A stretch of DNA of 64,000 nt. Origin: Monocercomonoides exilis (taxonomy: Eukaryota > Preaxostyla > Oxymonadida > Polymastigidae). Under the pieces are notes generated by a model, which ran no database searches, was not told the origin of the DNA, and worked only from the letters and a program-made list of their open reading frames with translations. The position numbers and the translations under genes were made by a program. Positions within the stretch are counted from its first letter, which is position 1. Each line of letters opens with the position of its first letter. Positions 1-9,066 of this stretch are shown here, piece after piece. The stretch is taken from NCBI GenBank assembly GCA_001643675.2, contig LSRY02000026.1:908501-972500 (forward strand). Direction: 5' to 3'.

Positions 1-309
1 ACATGAAGAATATGATCGTTTTATAGAAAGGCTTTCAAAATTGAGAGTGTCTGATATTCACAACAGTGTTTGAAAACTCTTTCTTCTGAATCATTATTCC
101 ATGATAAAATGGTTTGGCTGCATTATTATTGTTATTCATTTCAAACCTATTCATGTTTGTTTGGTTTTTTTGCAGAAAGAACACCTTTATTTTTACTTGA
201 AATAAATTGAAGAAACAAAAATTTGATGATTCATATTACTATTTTCTTAAACAATTGGTAAAGTGAAGCAATATTTTTGAGTTGCAAAAACCAAATGAAA
301 AGAAATTTG
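1..309 (-). repeat. Conserved 3' flank of paralogue A (inverted match to 28522-28830)
   Basis: This stretch has no gene. It lies directly downstream of the stop codon of paralogue A. Read on the minus strand it matches 28522-28830, the 3' flank of paralogue B, over its whole length with roughly ten differences by eye, and the match runs off the window start. It contains a C/T/G-poor stretch with the minus-strand sequence AATAAAGGTG. The homology is far stronger than that of the adjoining coding sequences. Confidence 0.9.
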
Positions 310-1618
310 CTAAATATTCACAAAATATTCAGATATATTCAATGATAAATCACCAAAATAATCTTTGTTGAATAAAGAAAATGTTTCATAGAAGCTTGTG
401 ATGATATCCTCATATCCTTCTTCTTCCATCATTTTAAATATCTTCATTTTTGTTGACTTTCTCTTCCCTTCTTCTGCTTCTATATCTGCCTTTCTTTTCA
501 ATTTTTTTGTAAATACCAAAAAGAGCTCCAAACAATTAAGGGAAATTTTATCTTCTGATGTTGATCGCAATATTTCTTCAATAAACATATCAACAGCTCC
601 TTCCTTCAACATTGAATGAACGCTTTCAATTGTGTGATCCGGAATTGTCAGAAAAAACGTGAAATATGTCTCGAATATTTCTCTTTCATTCTCTCTTGAT
701 GCTCTGCAGAGGGAGACAAAACAATGGATCAACCCAATAACTTCCAAAGTCCACACTTGGAAATTGTATAACAACTCTTCGAATATGAACGTCCATCTCC
801 AAAGAATCTTCACTTCTTTCGTTTCTTTCAATTTACCCTCCATTTGATTCCAATCCACACATTTCCCCAGCATTTTGAATTCTTTTGAAGCTTCTCTTAT
901 AAAATGAAGATCATTTAAAATAATTCCTTCTAAACTTTTATCAGGTAATCTGAAAATCAAAAATTGCCATGCTGATTGATAAGCAAGTTGCGTCAGATTG
1001 TTGTGTTCTTGATGATACTGTACAATCTCTTTAATCTCAGTCAGATACAACTCTTTTGAAACTTTCTTATAAAAAAGTTGAAAGAAATTCTAAAACTTCA
1101 ATAATAAGTTTGTGGTTCTCAAACATCATATTTACTAATGCCACTTAAAGCCAGAATAGCCATTTCCACTTCCTTTTGAGTCTCCTCGTTTTCATCTTTC
1201 CTCAAGGCAACTTTCATTAGACAAGAAACACAAATCGATATCAATTCTGAAAAACAACAGTTTCAAAGCAAAAGATAGCATTCATAAAGATTAATTAAAA
1301 GATTATCATTCTTTTCTTCTTTCTTCTTTTTTTCTTCAGCAATCTTCTTCTCAAATCTTTTCCTCAAAAGAGAATCACCAAAACTGTTATTCCAAATATT
1401 ATTCAATTTCTGGAAATGTCCAATGTGCTTTAACAGAAAAATAGCATTTTCCATCGAAAGCATCTCTTCTTCAATAATTTTGTCCATGTCGTTGAACAAT
1501 TTTGTTGTGAAAACGGATATATATTCTTCTTTATTCATTTTCTCCATCATTTCATTCAATACAAGGATTTTGAATTTCTGTTCATTCTCATCGTAACGTT
1601 CAATTTTATAAAACAACT
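310..1618 (-). pseudogene. Unknown-family paralogue A, exons 2 and 3, with in-frame TGA
   Basis: I do not recognise this family. Two exons can be read on the minus strand: exon 2 at 1618-1125 and exon 3 at 1065-310 (stop TAG), joined over a 59-nt intron that starts GTTTGAG and ends AAG. The same exon structure is seen in paralogue B (26773-28521). The protein is helical-looking and rich in Lys, Glu and Leu, ending LSLNISEYFVNI exactly as in B. An in-frame TGA at 1265-1263 breaks exon 2 where B has a Thr codon, with equal spacing on both sides (CYLLL-stop against CYIFFT), so A is probably a pseudogene. No usable GT donor is visible that would splice the TGA out. A first exon is proposed at 6378-6354, with a DIRS element in the intervening intron. 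Confidence 0.75.
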
Positions 1619-1665
1619 CTACAATAAAAGTGCATAAGCACCTTTATTGTCAAGAAAATCTTCAA

Positions 1666-1713
1666 TCAATTCCTTCTCTTATAATTGAGAACCACGATCT
1701 ATGGGTAGTCGCC
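1666..1713 (+). repeat. DIRS left inverted terminal repeat (core)
   Basis: The 48 nt from TCAATTCC to GTAGTCGCC are the perfect reverse complement of 6224-6271. The outer 43 nt to the left (from 1623) are unique to this end and are copied only in the internal complementary region. Confidence 0.9.
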
Positions 1714-1725
1714 ACGATCGGATCA

Positions 1726-2649
1726 ATGATGCAATCACCATTTTTCCCGCAGACAACTGGACTTACACCGGCAACCGAAGCAGCCTCACTGCCAGGTGGG
1801 GTGCAAAGCCAGCTTGGGGTCCAAACGCTCCTTCCACCAATTCCTTCTTCTGCGTCGGTATCTTCTCAACCAAGTCCTCCGGAAACAGCGGCAAGAGCAA
1901 CCGAAGAAAAGAGCACAGAAGAAGAAACAGACTCAGACTTGCACGAAAGGGCTGCTGACGTTTTTAAAAGCATTTTCGGTCAGGAACCAAATAGATCCAT
2001 GTTTGATCTTCAACTTCCTACCTGTTCAATAGACAGTATTGAACAAGAATACGCGCTTCAGGATCTAAGCCCAGTATTGCAGCCAGCGCCTCCCCCCTTC
2101 CAAAAATCGGCCAATTGGTTTAATGATGCGTTGGATTCCGCGGGTTATTGAATAGAGCTGTGTTTGTATCAGGCTTTCAAGGCTCAGCTTCTGAGCTTGG
2201 CTGACTCAGACCCTCATCGGGAAAGTGCACAAAGGGGAGCTGACGCGTTACTGCTTATAGCGAAGGCATTGCAGGAGGCGAGAACAACCAGGCTGCAAGG
2301 AAGATTTGGTTTTCGGATGGCGGAGCAAATGAAATCAGAAAATGTGACGGGATTATTAACCGAACGCCAGGAGCAGATTTTAAAGGAGACAAGATTAGCG
2401 ACAAGCTCCTCAAACCCCGTTAAAGTGACGAGCAGAAAGTCAACAAGTTCCTTATGGTCTAAAGGAGAGAGGAGCTCTGCAACACAGGGGCTTCCAAGAA
2501 GAAATTACACTGGCCCAAGAAAGATCTGGGGCTCACATTTTTTTCGGAGAGGACCCCGCTCACAGGCAACACGAGAAGGAAAGAGGCAGAGAGATGGATG
2601 GACCACAACGAACTGGAGATACTACAGCCGAAGTCGGGGTCAACAATAG
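1726..2649 (+). pseudogene. DIRS gag-like ORF with one in-frame TGA
   Basis: This is the first frame of the DIRS element, taken from the in-frame ATG at 1726. The N-terminal part is Pro/Ser/Glu rich. After a TGA at 2149-2151 the same frame continues for about 165 codons with a helical stretch (QAFKAQLLSLADS) and a basic C-terminus. The position before the RT and the composition suit a DIRS Gag, which would package the element RNA. No zinc knuckle is visible. The end overlaps the start of the RT frame by about 50 nt. The single stop suggests a recent nonsense change such as CGA to TGA. Assignment is by position, not by sequence similarity. Confidence 0.65.
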
Positions 2650-4649
2650 AGAGGGGAGATGGAGCGAGGAAAGGAGTCATGGGCAGGACAAGGATTGGAG
2701 GAAGAACGGAGTTTTTCATAGAGGCTTGGGAAAGAATTGGTGGTGCCAAGTTGATAAAACAGGGCGTGCAGGCGATGTGGAAAAGCAAACATATGAGAAT
2801 GAAGCTAAGGGATATGCCGTTCAGAGATGGAGCCGTTCACTCAAACGAAGATCAAAGAAAGGTGTTCGCAGATCTTCTGCAGGAACAGATAGAGACAGGA
2901 ATTGTGGAGGAGATAAGGTCAGAGGAGGTGAGGCACAGGAACAACGTGTTTTTGATCAGAAAGAAATCGGGAGCATGGAGGCAGATACTGGATTGCCGGA
3001 GATTGAACGCTGCCTTGATAAAGACGCACTTCAAATGCGACAACGAAAAGACAGTAGAGCGTGTGCTGAGAAGAAAAGATTACGCAGTCTCAGTGGATTT
3101 ACAACAGGCCTACTATCTGCTTCCGGTGTCCAAAGACCTAAGACCATATTTGGCTTTCAGATTTTCTGGAAAAGACTACACATTCAGAGGAATGCCGTTT
3201 GGTTTCGTAGACGCCCCAAGAATTTTCACGCACGCGATGAGGAAGGTGACTTCAGAAATCAGGAAACGATGGGATGTTCGGGTAATTGCATATTTGGACG
3301 ATTTCCTTATATTACACGAGAACAAGGAATACTTAGCACAGGCCGCCAAAGAGATTATCAGGTTTCTGGAGGAATTAGGTCTTTTGGTGAACCAGGAGAA
3401 AAGCCAGTTGACACCAAGAAGAAGGTTTTCTTTCCTTGGCTTCGAGTGGGACTCGTCGAAGATGAAGGTTCGGCTTGCAAGAGACAGAAAAGAAGCACTT
3501 AGTCGCTTGTGTCGCAGATGGGAAAAGGATTGTGCAAAAGCAAGAATTGTGAAAGTGAAAGATCTGGCTTCGTTTATTGGAAAACTCAATGCTGTTCGGT
3601 TTGTTCAGCCAGACGCTTCTCTATGGCTTCACTCCATGCATCGTATGCTCCAGAAAGGAATAAGGGAAAGAGGATGGAAAGGCAAATTGAAGTTGTATGC
3701 TTCAATCCTGCAGCAGATTCGGCAATGGATATCGAAGTTGAGAGCACACCCAAGACGCAGGCTTATCCCAGTATTTTCCCCGGATGCAACTCTTACAACA
3801 GATGCATCGGAGACGGCTTGGGGAGCTTCGCTCCTCTTGAACAACCAGCTCCTCGATGCGCACAATCCGTTCCCCCACAGAGTGAGAAAGCAATCATCCA
3901 ATTTCAGGGAACTAATGGCAGTATTTCGTGCTCTGAGCCACTTCGCACCATTCCTACAGGAACATCACGTGTCCTTTCTTCACCTAAGATCGGACAATAC
4001 ATCCGTGGTGTTCAACATAAACAGATGGAATGCAGGGAAGAAGCTTCGACCAGTGCTGAGGAAATTATGGAGACTAAAACAAGATCTAGGCATAGAGTTG
4101 AGAGCGTCACATGTTCCAGGTGTACTGAACACAAGAGCAGATGTGTTATCATGACTGGAGAGAGCAGGAGACTACGAGGTGCAGGACGAAGAATGGGAAA
4201 AGATAATGACGAAACTAAACATTGCTCCAACGCTGGACGCGTTTGCAGCGCAACACAATCGCAAAGTGGGAAGATGGTGCGGAATAGGAAGTCAGCTTGC
4301 AGAAGACGGACTGATGTTTCCCTGGAAGAACGAAGTCGTGTTAGCTCATCCACCGATCCCGCTTGTGATTCCGACGATCCAGAAAGCACGACAGGAGAGA
4401 GCACAAGTGATATTACTCCTGCCGAATTGGAAGGGACAGAATTGGGAGAGCTTGTTAAGGTCCATTCCCCATTTGGAATGGACTTGGAAGAATCAGAAGG
4501 AGGTTCTGCGGAAGGGTCCATCGATGCAATGGACAGGTGCGAGTCTTCCACCAGGTCGATTGAGGATAATCTGGCTGAATGCACCTTACGCGATGGGGAA
4601 CAATGGTGGAAGAATGCATTGGAACAAAAATCAATCCCTTTCTCGTTAG
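2598..4649 (+). pseudogene. DIRS reverse transcriptase - RNase H - methyltransferase-like ORF with one TGA
   Basis: The frame opens with ATG at 2598. Reverse transcriptase motifs are clear: SVDLQQAYYLLPVS, GMPFGFVDAPRIF and the catalytic box YLDD near 3290-3301. RNase H follows with TTDASETAWGA near 3800 and the distal SHVPGVLNTRADVLS. Family members usually continue as ADxLSR, but here the Arg position is TGA (4152-4154), and the same frame then runs on to TAG at 4649. The part after the stop has LDAFAAQHNRK and LAHPPIPL, which resemble the DxFA...NPPF motifs of the phage-type adenine methyltransferase domain known in DIRS. The Asn of NPPF is replaced by His. The enzyme would copy element RNA into DNA. 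The TGA separates RT/RNase H from the methyltransferase-like part. Confidence 0.9.
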
Positions 4650-5899
4650 CAGAAGAGTGCAGAGCAGGCATATCCAGGAGCACATGGCGAGGGTATCTGT
4701 ATGGATTTGCTCATTTTGGAAAACAATGGAGAGAGTGTGGACATGGAAGAATACCGGAGTCTATTCAAGAGTGGGCCGCATGTTGTGCAAATGTGTTTCT
4801 ATCGCTTAGGAACGGTGGCATGAAGTTAACTTGCCTTCAATTGACAAGGGCAGCAGTATCGCTTTACTCCAATATTGTATTCTCTTCCTTCCTTGGAGAC
4901 ATCCCTATTATTCGTACCCTTTTTAGATCGTTCCGAAGGACGGACAAGTCAAGAAAGAAGAAGACAGGAGACATTTGGAATCCTCGAATAGTGCTTAGTT
5001 TCTTTTCTGGCCTGTGACCAAATGAAGGGTTAAGCTTTAAACAGCTCACTATGAAAGTGATTGTTCTAACGATGTTGTTTTCAGCTTGTAGATTCACGGA
5101 GCTCGAGAGGATCAATATGTTGGAAAGCAGATTTGAGGAGGAAGGCGTGTATTTGGACACAAGGTTGAAGACCTCAAACACACGCACGGAGATTGCTGTT
5201 CCGTTCTTACCAGAACTGAGTTTGATTTGTCCCGCATCAGCGATCCAGGAATTGTGGAAAAAAGTCCAAGAGAAAAACAGACACACAGACAAATTGCTTC
5301 TTAACACAGAGAACTTTCATCTGTTAGCTGTAGAAGGAATTCGGAAGCTCGCAAAGGAAGCGATTTATGATGCAGGAGTGCCCAAGAGATTCACACCTTA
5401 CTCGATCAAAGCAGCAAGCCTTTCAGCACTGACGATGGCAGGAATTCCCCCAGAACAAGTGGCAAGGTTTGCAAGATTGTCACCACGAACAAACACGTTG
5501 GTCAAACATTATTTTCGATCAAACCTAGCATCATCAATGGCCCGCGTTATTGCCTCTGCAACAAACGATCAAGAAGATAAAGCGAACAGGGAGGATGCAG
5601 ACAGCACAGCCATGTGCAGAAGATCCGAAACAAAGAAGAGAGGCGGAAATGAGAAAACAACTAAACCACAAGCCAATAGCTCCATTTGTCAACGAGAGAA
5701 TGCAGAACAAAGAAGTGGGGAAGAACAGCCAATGAGGCCTACAAGGATTGAAGAGCCCAGTGAAGGAAAAGGAGATACGCCAGAACAGGTAAAAGAGTTC
5801 ATAATCAGAACAAGGGCCCAAATAAGGAAGGAATCAGAGGAAAAGCAAAGGACGATCACGAAAGCTGTTCTGATGATGGTCTCATCATCTCCCAATTAA
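4478..5899 (+). pseudogene. DIRS tyrosine recombinase ORF with one TGA
   Basis: This frame overlaps the end of the RT frame. The start is uncertain: ATG at 4478 is one candidate, and conserved-looking sequence begins near 4640 (RAGISRSTWRGYLYGFAHF). A TGA at 5015-5017 breaks the frame, which then continues to a TAA at 5899. The catalytic half shows the first Arg in FSACRFTELERI, a C-terminal block TPYSIKAASLSALTMAGIP and the likely nucleophile Tyr in LVKHYF. Where most DIRS recombinases have H-x-x-R, this one has Y-S-I-K. The enzyme would integrate the circular DNA intermediate. The tail after the catalytic domain is hydrophilic and basic. Confidence 0.88.
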
Positions 5900-5904
5900 C
5901 TTGT

Positions 5905-6007
5905 GTTCTCAATTATAAGAGAAGGAATTGATTGAAGATTTTCTTGACAATAAAGGTGCTTATGCACTTTTATTAGGAAAGAAAATCGAATATCAATTCC
6001 TTCTCTT
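5905..6007. repeat. DIRS internal complementary region
   Basis: 5905-5974 is the reverse complement of the left end 1692-1623, and 5973-6007 is the reverse complement of the right end 6291-6257. The two parts meet at TTATTAGG with a 2-3 nt shared junction. This is the hallmark template for end completion in DIRS elements. Confidence 0.92.
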
Positions 6008-6223
6008 TGGCCCACCACCGTTTCACTCCCACCCAGGTAAATAAGTGTTTCGAGTTATGGTGTTCTTGTTTATTCCTTTTCTTAGCGTTAATAAAGTATG
6101 TGATAACGCTTGTTCAGTTGGTTAGCTCGTTTTTTATCCAATTGTTGGTTTATGGTTAAGTTGTTGTGAAATTGTCGATTGCATTTCAGAATTTTCCACC
6201 ATTTCACAACCTTGATCCTCACG

Positions 6224-6271
6224 GGCGACTACCCATAGATCGTGGTTCTCAATTATAAGAGAAGGAATTGA
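6224..6271 (-). repeat. DIRS right inverted terminal repeat (core)
   Basis: Perfect reverse complement of 1666-1713. The outer extension to about 6291 (ending TTTCTTTCCTAA) is specific to the right end. Confidence 0.9.
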
Positions 6272-6353
6272 TATTCGATTTTCTTTCCTAAAAAAATGAA
6301 GAATAAATAAAATCGCAACAATCATGAATTAAAATGCAATATTGATGATGAAC

Positions 6354-6378
6354 CTGCGAACTTTTCAGTGTTTCCCAT
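6354..6378 (-). pseudogene. Proposed first exon of paralogue A
   Basis: ATG at 6378-6376 opens a 25-nt exon reading MGNTEKFA, followed by a GT donor at 6353-6352. If the DIRS element is removed, the intron is about 67 nt, ends in a T-rich tract plus GTAG, and the phase (1) joins in frame to exon 2 at 1618. This is inference from splice logic. The sequence does not resemble the acidic first exon of paralogue B. Confidence 0.4.
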
Positions 6379-7098
6379 CTCCTGCTTTTCAAAAATGCAT
6401 TGAATTCAAAAAACAATAAAAATTTATTCATTCATATGAAATTCACACATGTTTGGAAAGAAAAATCAGATGGAAAACAAAAACTCAAAATAGAAATAGA
6501 AGTATATGCCTTCACACTGTTTTTTCTTTTGTTGGCATGTTTTGACAAAGGATGATAACGATAATAAAGGATTTGTTGATTATATGTTATTTATTATGGA
6601 TCCAATGATCGTATTTTTATCTTTGAAGTGGAATATTCACTCAAGATTACGCATTTCATTTTCATATTTCCGAAACACATTTTTTTCCAATCACAAGAAA
6701 TCCGCAAGCAAACATGATTGATAAGAATCCTTTTAACTTTATTCTAATCTTCTTTTTTCTAATTTGCATCGTAATCACTTTCAAAGAAAGAATATGAATT
6801 TCAATAAGATTTTTTGTTAATTTTGCTGACAAGCAGGCATTTTTTCGGGGTGAAAATTTGTTTTTGGCGATTTATGGGCAGAGAATATTGAATTGGGAGC
6901 GAAGCTGTAAGAAAAATAAGAGAAATATAATTGGTTTTCTTTTCATTTTCATTTTCATTTTCTTTTTCTTTTTATGTTTTTGTTGTTTCAGATCATATGA
7001 ATTTTTGTCGATTTTTTAAAAAGCAAATAATGTTAAATCAAAATTTATTGATGTGAAAATTTTTTTTTATCAATTTAAAAAAGAATGAATAAATAAAA
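6379..7098. other. Intergenic, AT-rich
   Basis: This is the presumed upstream region of paralogue A and the 3' flank of eIF2B delta. I see only AT-rich sequence with T-rich runs (for example 6936-6985). No conserved reading frame or RNA gene was recognised. Confidence 0.6.
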
Positions 7099-8922
7099 TT
7101 ATTTATCCTTAGCTTTCTTTTGCCCAGCATTTCCGAATGCTCTGAAAAGCGCAGAGAGAGACGAAGGCGGGAATGCGCCCCATTCAGTTATAACCATGTC
7201 CACTTCATGGCAAGGGATTATATCGCAGCAGATGTTCACCAGCACAAGCGATGGAGACCCAACATTGAGAGACGGCAAATATGAGCAGCCAAACGCAGAA
7301 GAAGATGCAGAGGATGAAGTGACAGCAGAGGAGGAAGCAGAAGCAGAGGAAGAGGAAGATGAAGATGAAGAGGAAGAAGATTGAGAAGAAGAAGGAAGAA
7401 GAGTGGAGCATGATGATGAAGAAGAAGGATGTGTTTGAAGCAACTCTGAAGGAAGTCCTTTGATGTTGTGAGGCCAAATTGCATCTGTCGTTGCATGATC
7501 ACTCATTTTGTATGTTTCACAAAACACAACCACCATTTTCTGAGAAAGAAATAAAAATAAAAATGAAGAAAGAAAAGAACAAAAGAAAAAAATGAAAGAA
7601 AATAGTTTCGAAAATTTTGAATAAGCAACATTAAGATTGAACAAAAAGATGAAATTTTATACAACAAAAACAATAAAAAAATATATATATGGATAATTAA
7701 ATATAAAATTAAAATAAATATAAATATGAATATAAAAAATTGATTTCAAATAAACTCACCTTATTCGCTTTCGCCTGCAACGACACAATTGCTGCACCAA
7801 CATGTGCTTGTATGTAGCCATTCGACAGAATCGACTGAGTGCTCAAGAAAATCGTGTCCACCCTTCCAATCACATAGCTGATTCCTGTCAGATTGCAATA
7901 CGAACAAGGCAGCTGCGGAATAAGCGCTTTAAGTTTGCGCATCATCTCCACGCCTTCAAAAGCAGGCATCGAATCAACAATCATCACCTGGAACCGACGC
8001 CCGTTCTCCCACGACTGGGCAAGCACACTTATAATTGTCGTAGAGCTGGTTGGTAAATGCATAATGTTTCGTTATTATCATTCGCATTTTTGCGAATGAA
8101 TAAGAAATGAAAGAAGTTAGAAGTTGAAGCAACAAAAAAAAAATTTTTTTTTTCATTGTTATTGAAAATTCTTTAAAAATAGATGCATACAATCCATAAA
8201 CAAGGATAACATCGTTGTCGTTAATTATTGAATGCTCTTGTGATTTCTCAATGATGAGCTTTGTTGTCTTTTCTATTGTTTGAATGTATGTTGTGATGTC
8301 GTCACACAAGTTTTGTTTTGTTTTTGTCTCACCAGCATCTTCAATGAACGAAACTTTTTCAAGAAGCCAATTCATAACATTCTCTAAAGTATGCAAGAAG
8401 ATCCAAAAACATCATATATTTAAATAAAAATAATAATTAATGAAAAAAAAATCGCAGAATGAAAGAAACCCATTGCAATTGATGGAGGATAACATTGCTT
8501 AAGAAATTTCAGATGCTTAACTGCATGTTGAGGAAATGAATGCACGAAAGAAACTCCAGGACTAACAATAAAATCACGTATAAGCTGAGTGTTTATGAAT
8601 TGAAATCAAAACTGTATTCATCAACAAAAAATAAATTAGAGAACCTCTTGAAAGACTTCAAGTAAACTAATTTCTGGAGATTTATCAATAGGAAACGCTT
8701 TTCTATTCAGTTTGAATCCGAGATCAATAAATGATGGATGAATTCCAACAGAAAGCTGATAAAGACAAATAAAAAATAAGAATTTTAAAATTTCAACAAA
8801 TATAACAAAACTGATCTAATATTCTCAATCAATTCATGCTGCATTAAATCTGCAAAAGGATCTAGCAGCTTCGGCTTTTGCGTTCCTGCAGGCTCTGCCT
8901 TTTTCACTTGTTTTTTACTCAT
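7099..8922 (-). CDS. EIF2B4: Translation initiation factor eIF2B subunit delta
   Basis: Six exons on the minus strand: 8922-8812, 8755-8645, 8584-8470, 8383-8191, 8045-7760 and 7539-7099 (stop TAA). They join in frame with GT-AG introns of 56, 60, 86, 145 and 220 nt and give 418 residues. The order of landmarks follows eIF2B delta: GIHPSFIDLGF, NDNDVILVYG, then FSTTIISVLAQSW, VDSMPAFEG, SYVIGRVDTIFL, FCETYK, and IIPCHEVDMVITEWG near the end. FCETYK points to delta, not alpha or beta. The protein is part of the regulatory core of the nucleotide-exchange factor for eIF2 in the cytosol. It is shorter than animal delta (about 520 aa) at the N-terminus, and carries a Ser-rich insertion of about 45 residues (roughly 311-355) after the FCETYK region. 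The start ATG lies 144 bp from the divergent ATG at 9067. Confidence 0.93.
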
Positions 8923-9066
8923 CTAATTTGTATTGTGGCATAGATCAAAAATTTCATTCTTTTTTCATATCTTTTTCATTTTCGGGGGATATATTTATTT
9001 TTGAGAGCGTTTACGAAAATAATCTATTTTACAAATTGCTTTCTTTTAACTTAAGCCTACAGTTGT
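8923..9066. promoter_or_regulatory. Shared divergent upstream region
   Basis: 144 bp separate the eIF2B delta start from the start of the giant Ser-rich gene on the other strand, so both promoters must lie here or overlap the genes. The sequence is T-rich (TTTTTCATATCTTTTTCATT). No specific promoter motif can be named. Confidence 0.5.

Larger units (their letters stand above)
1623..6291 (+). mobile_element. DIRS-like tyrosine-recombinase retrotransposon
   Basis: A complete DIRS architecture can be seen. A 48-nt core inverted terminal repeat occurs at 1666-1713 and 6224-6271. An internal complementary region at 5905-6007 is the exact reverse complement of the outer left end (1623-1692) joined to the outer right end (6257-6291), as expected for rolling or circular DIRS replication. 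Between them are gag-like, RT/RNase H/methyltransferase-like and tyrosine recombinase frames in the usual order, overlapping in different frames. Each frame carries one internal TGA, so this copy is probably not autonomous. No target duplication is visible, which is normal for DIRS. The element lies in the presumed first intron of paralogue A. Confidence 0.93.

Noticed and set aside
3509-4470. The open frame before the recombinase as part of the recombinase
   Set aside because: It overlaps the conserved RT/RNase H frame and has no conserved motifs until about 4640.
2149-5017. TGA as a sense codon in this organism
   Set aside because: Conserved genes Snu23 and Fused end at TGA at the expected place, so TGA is a normal stop here. 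Element-specific readthrough stays only as a remote option.
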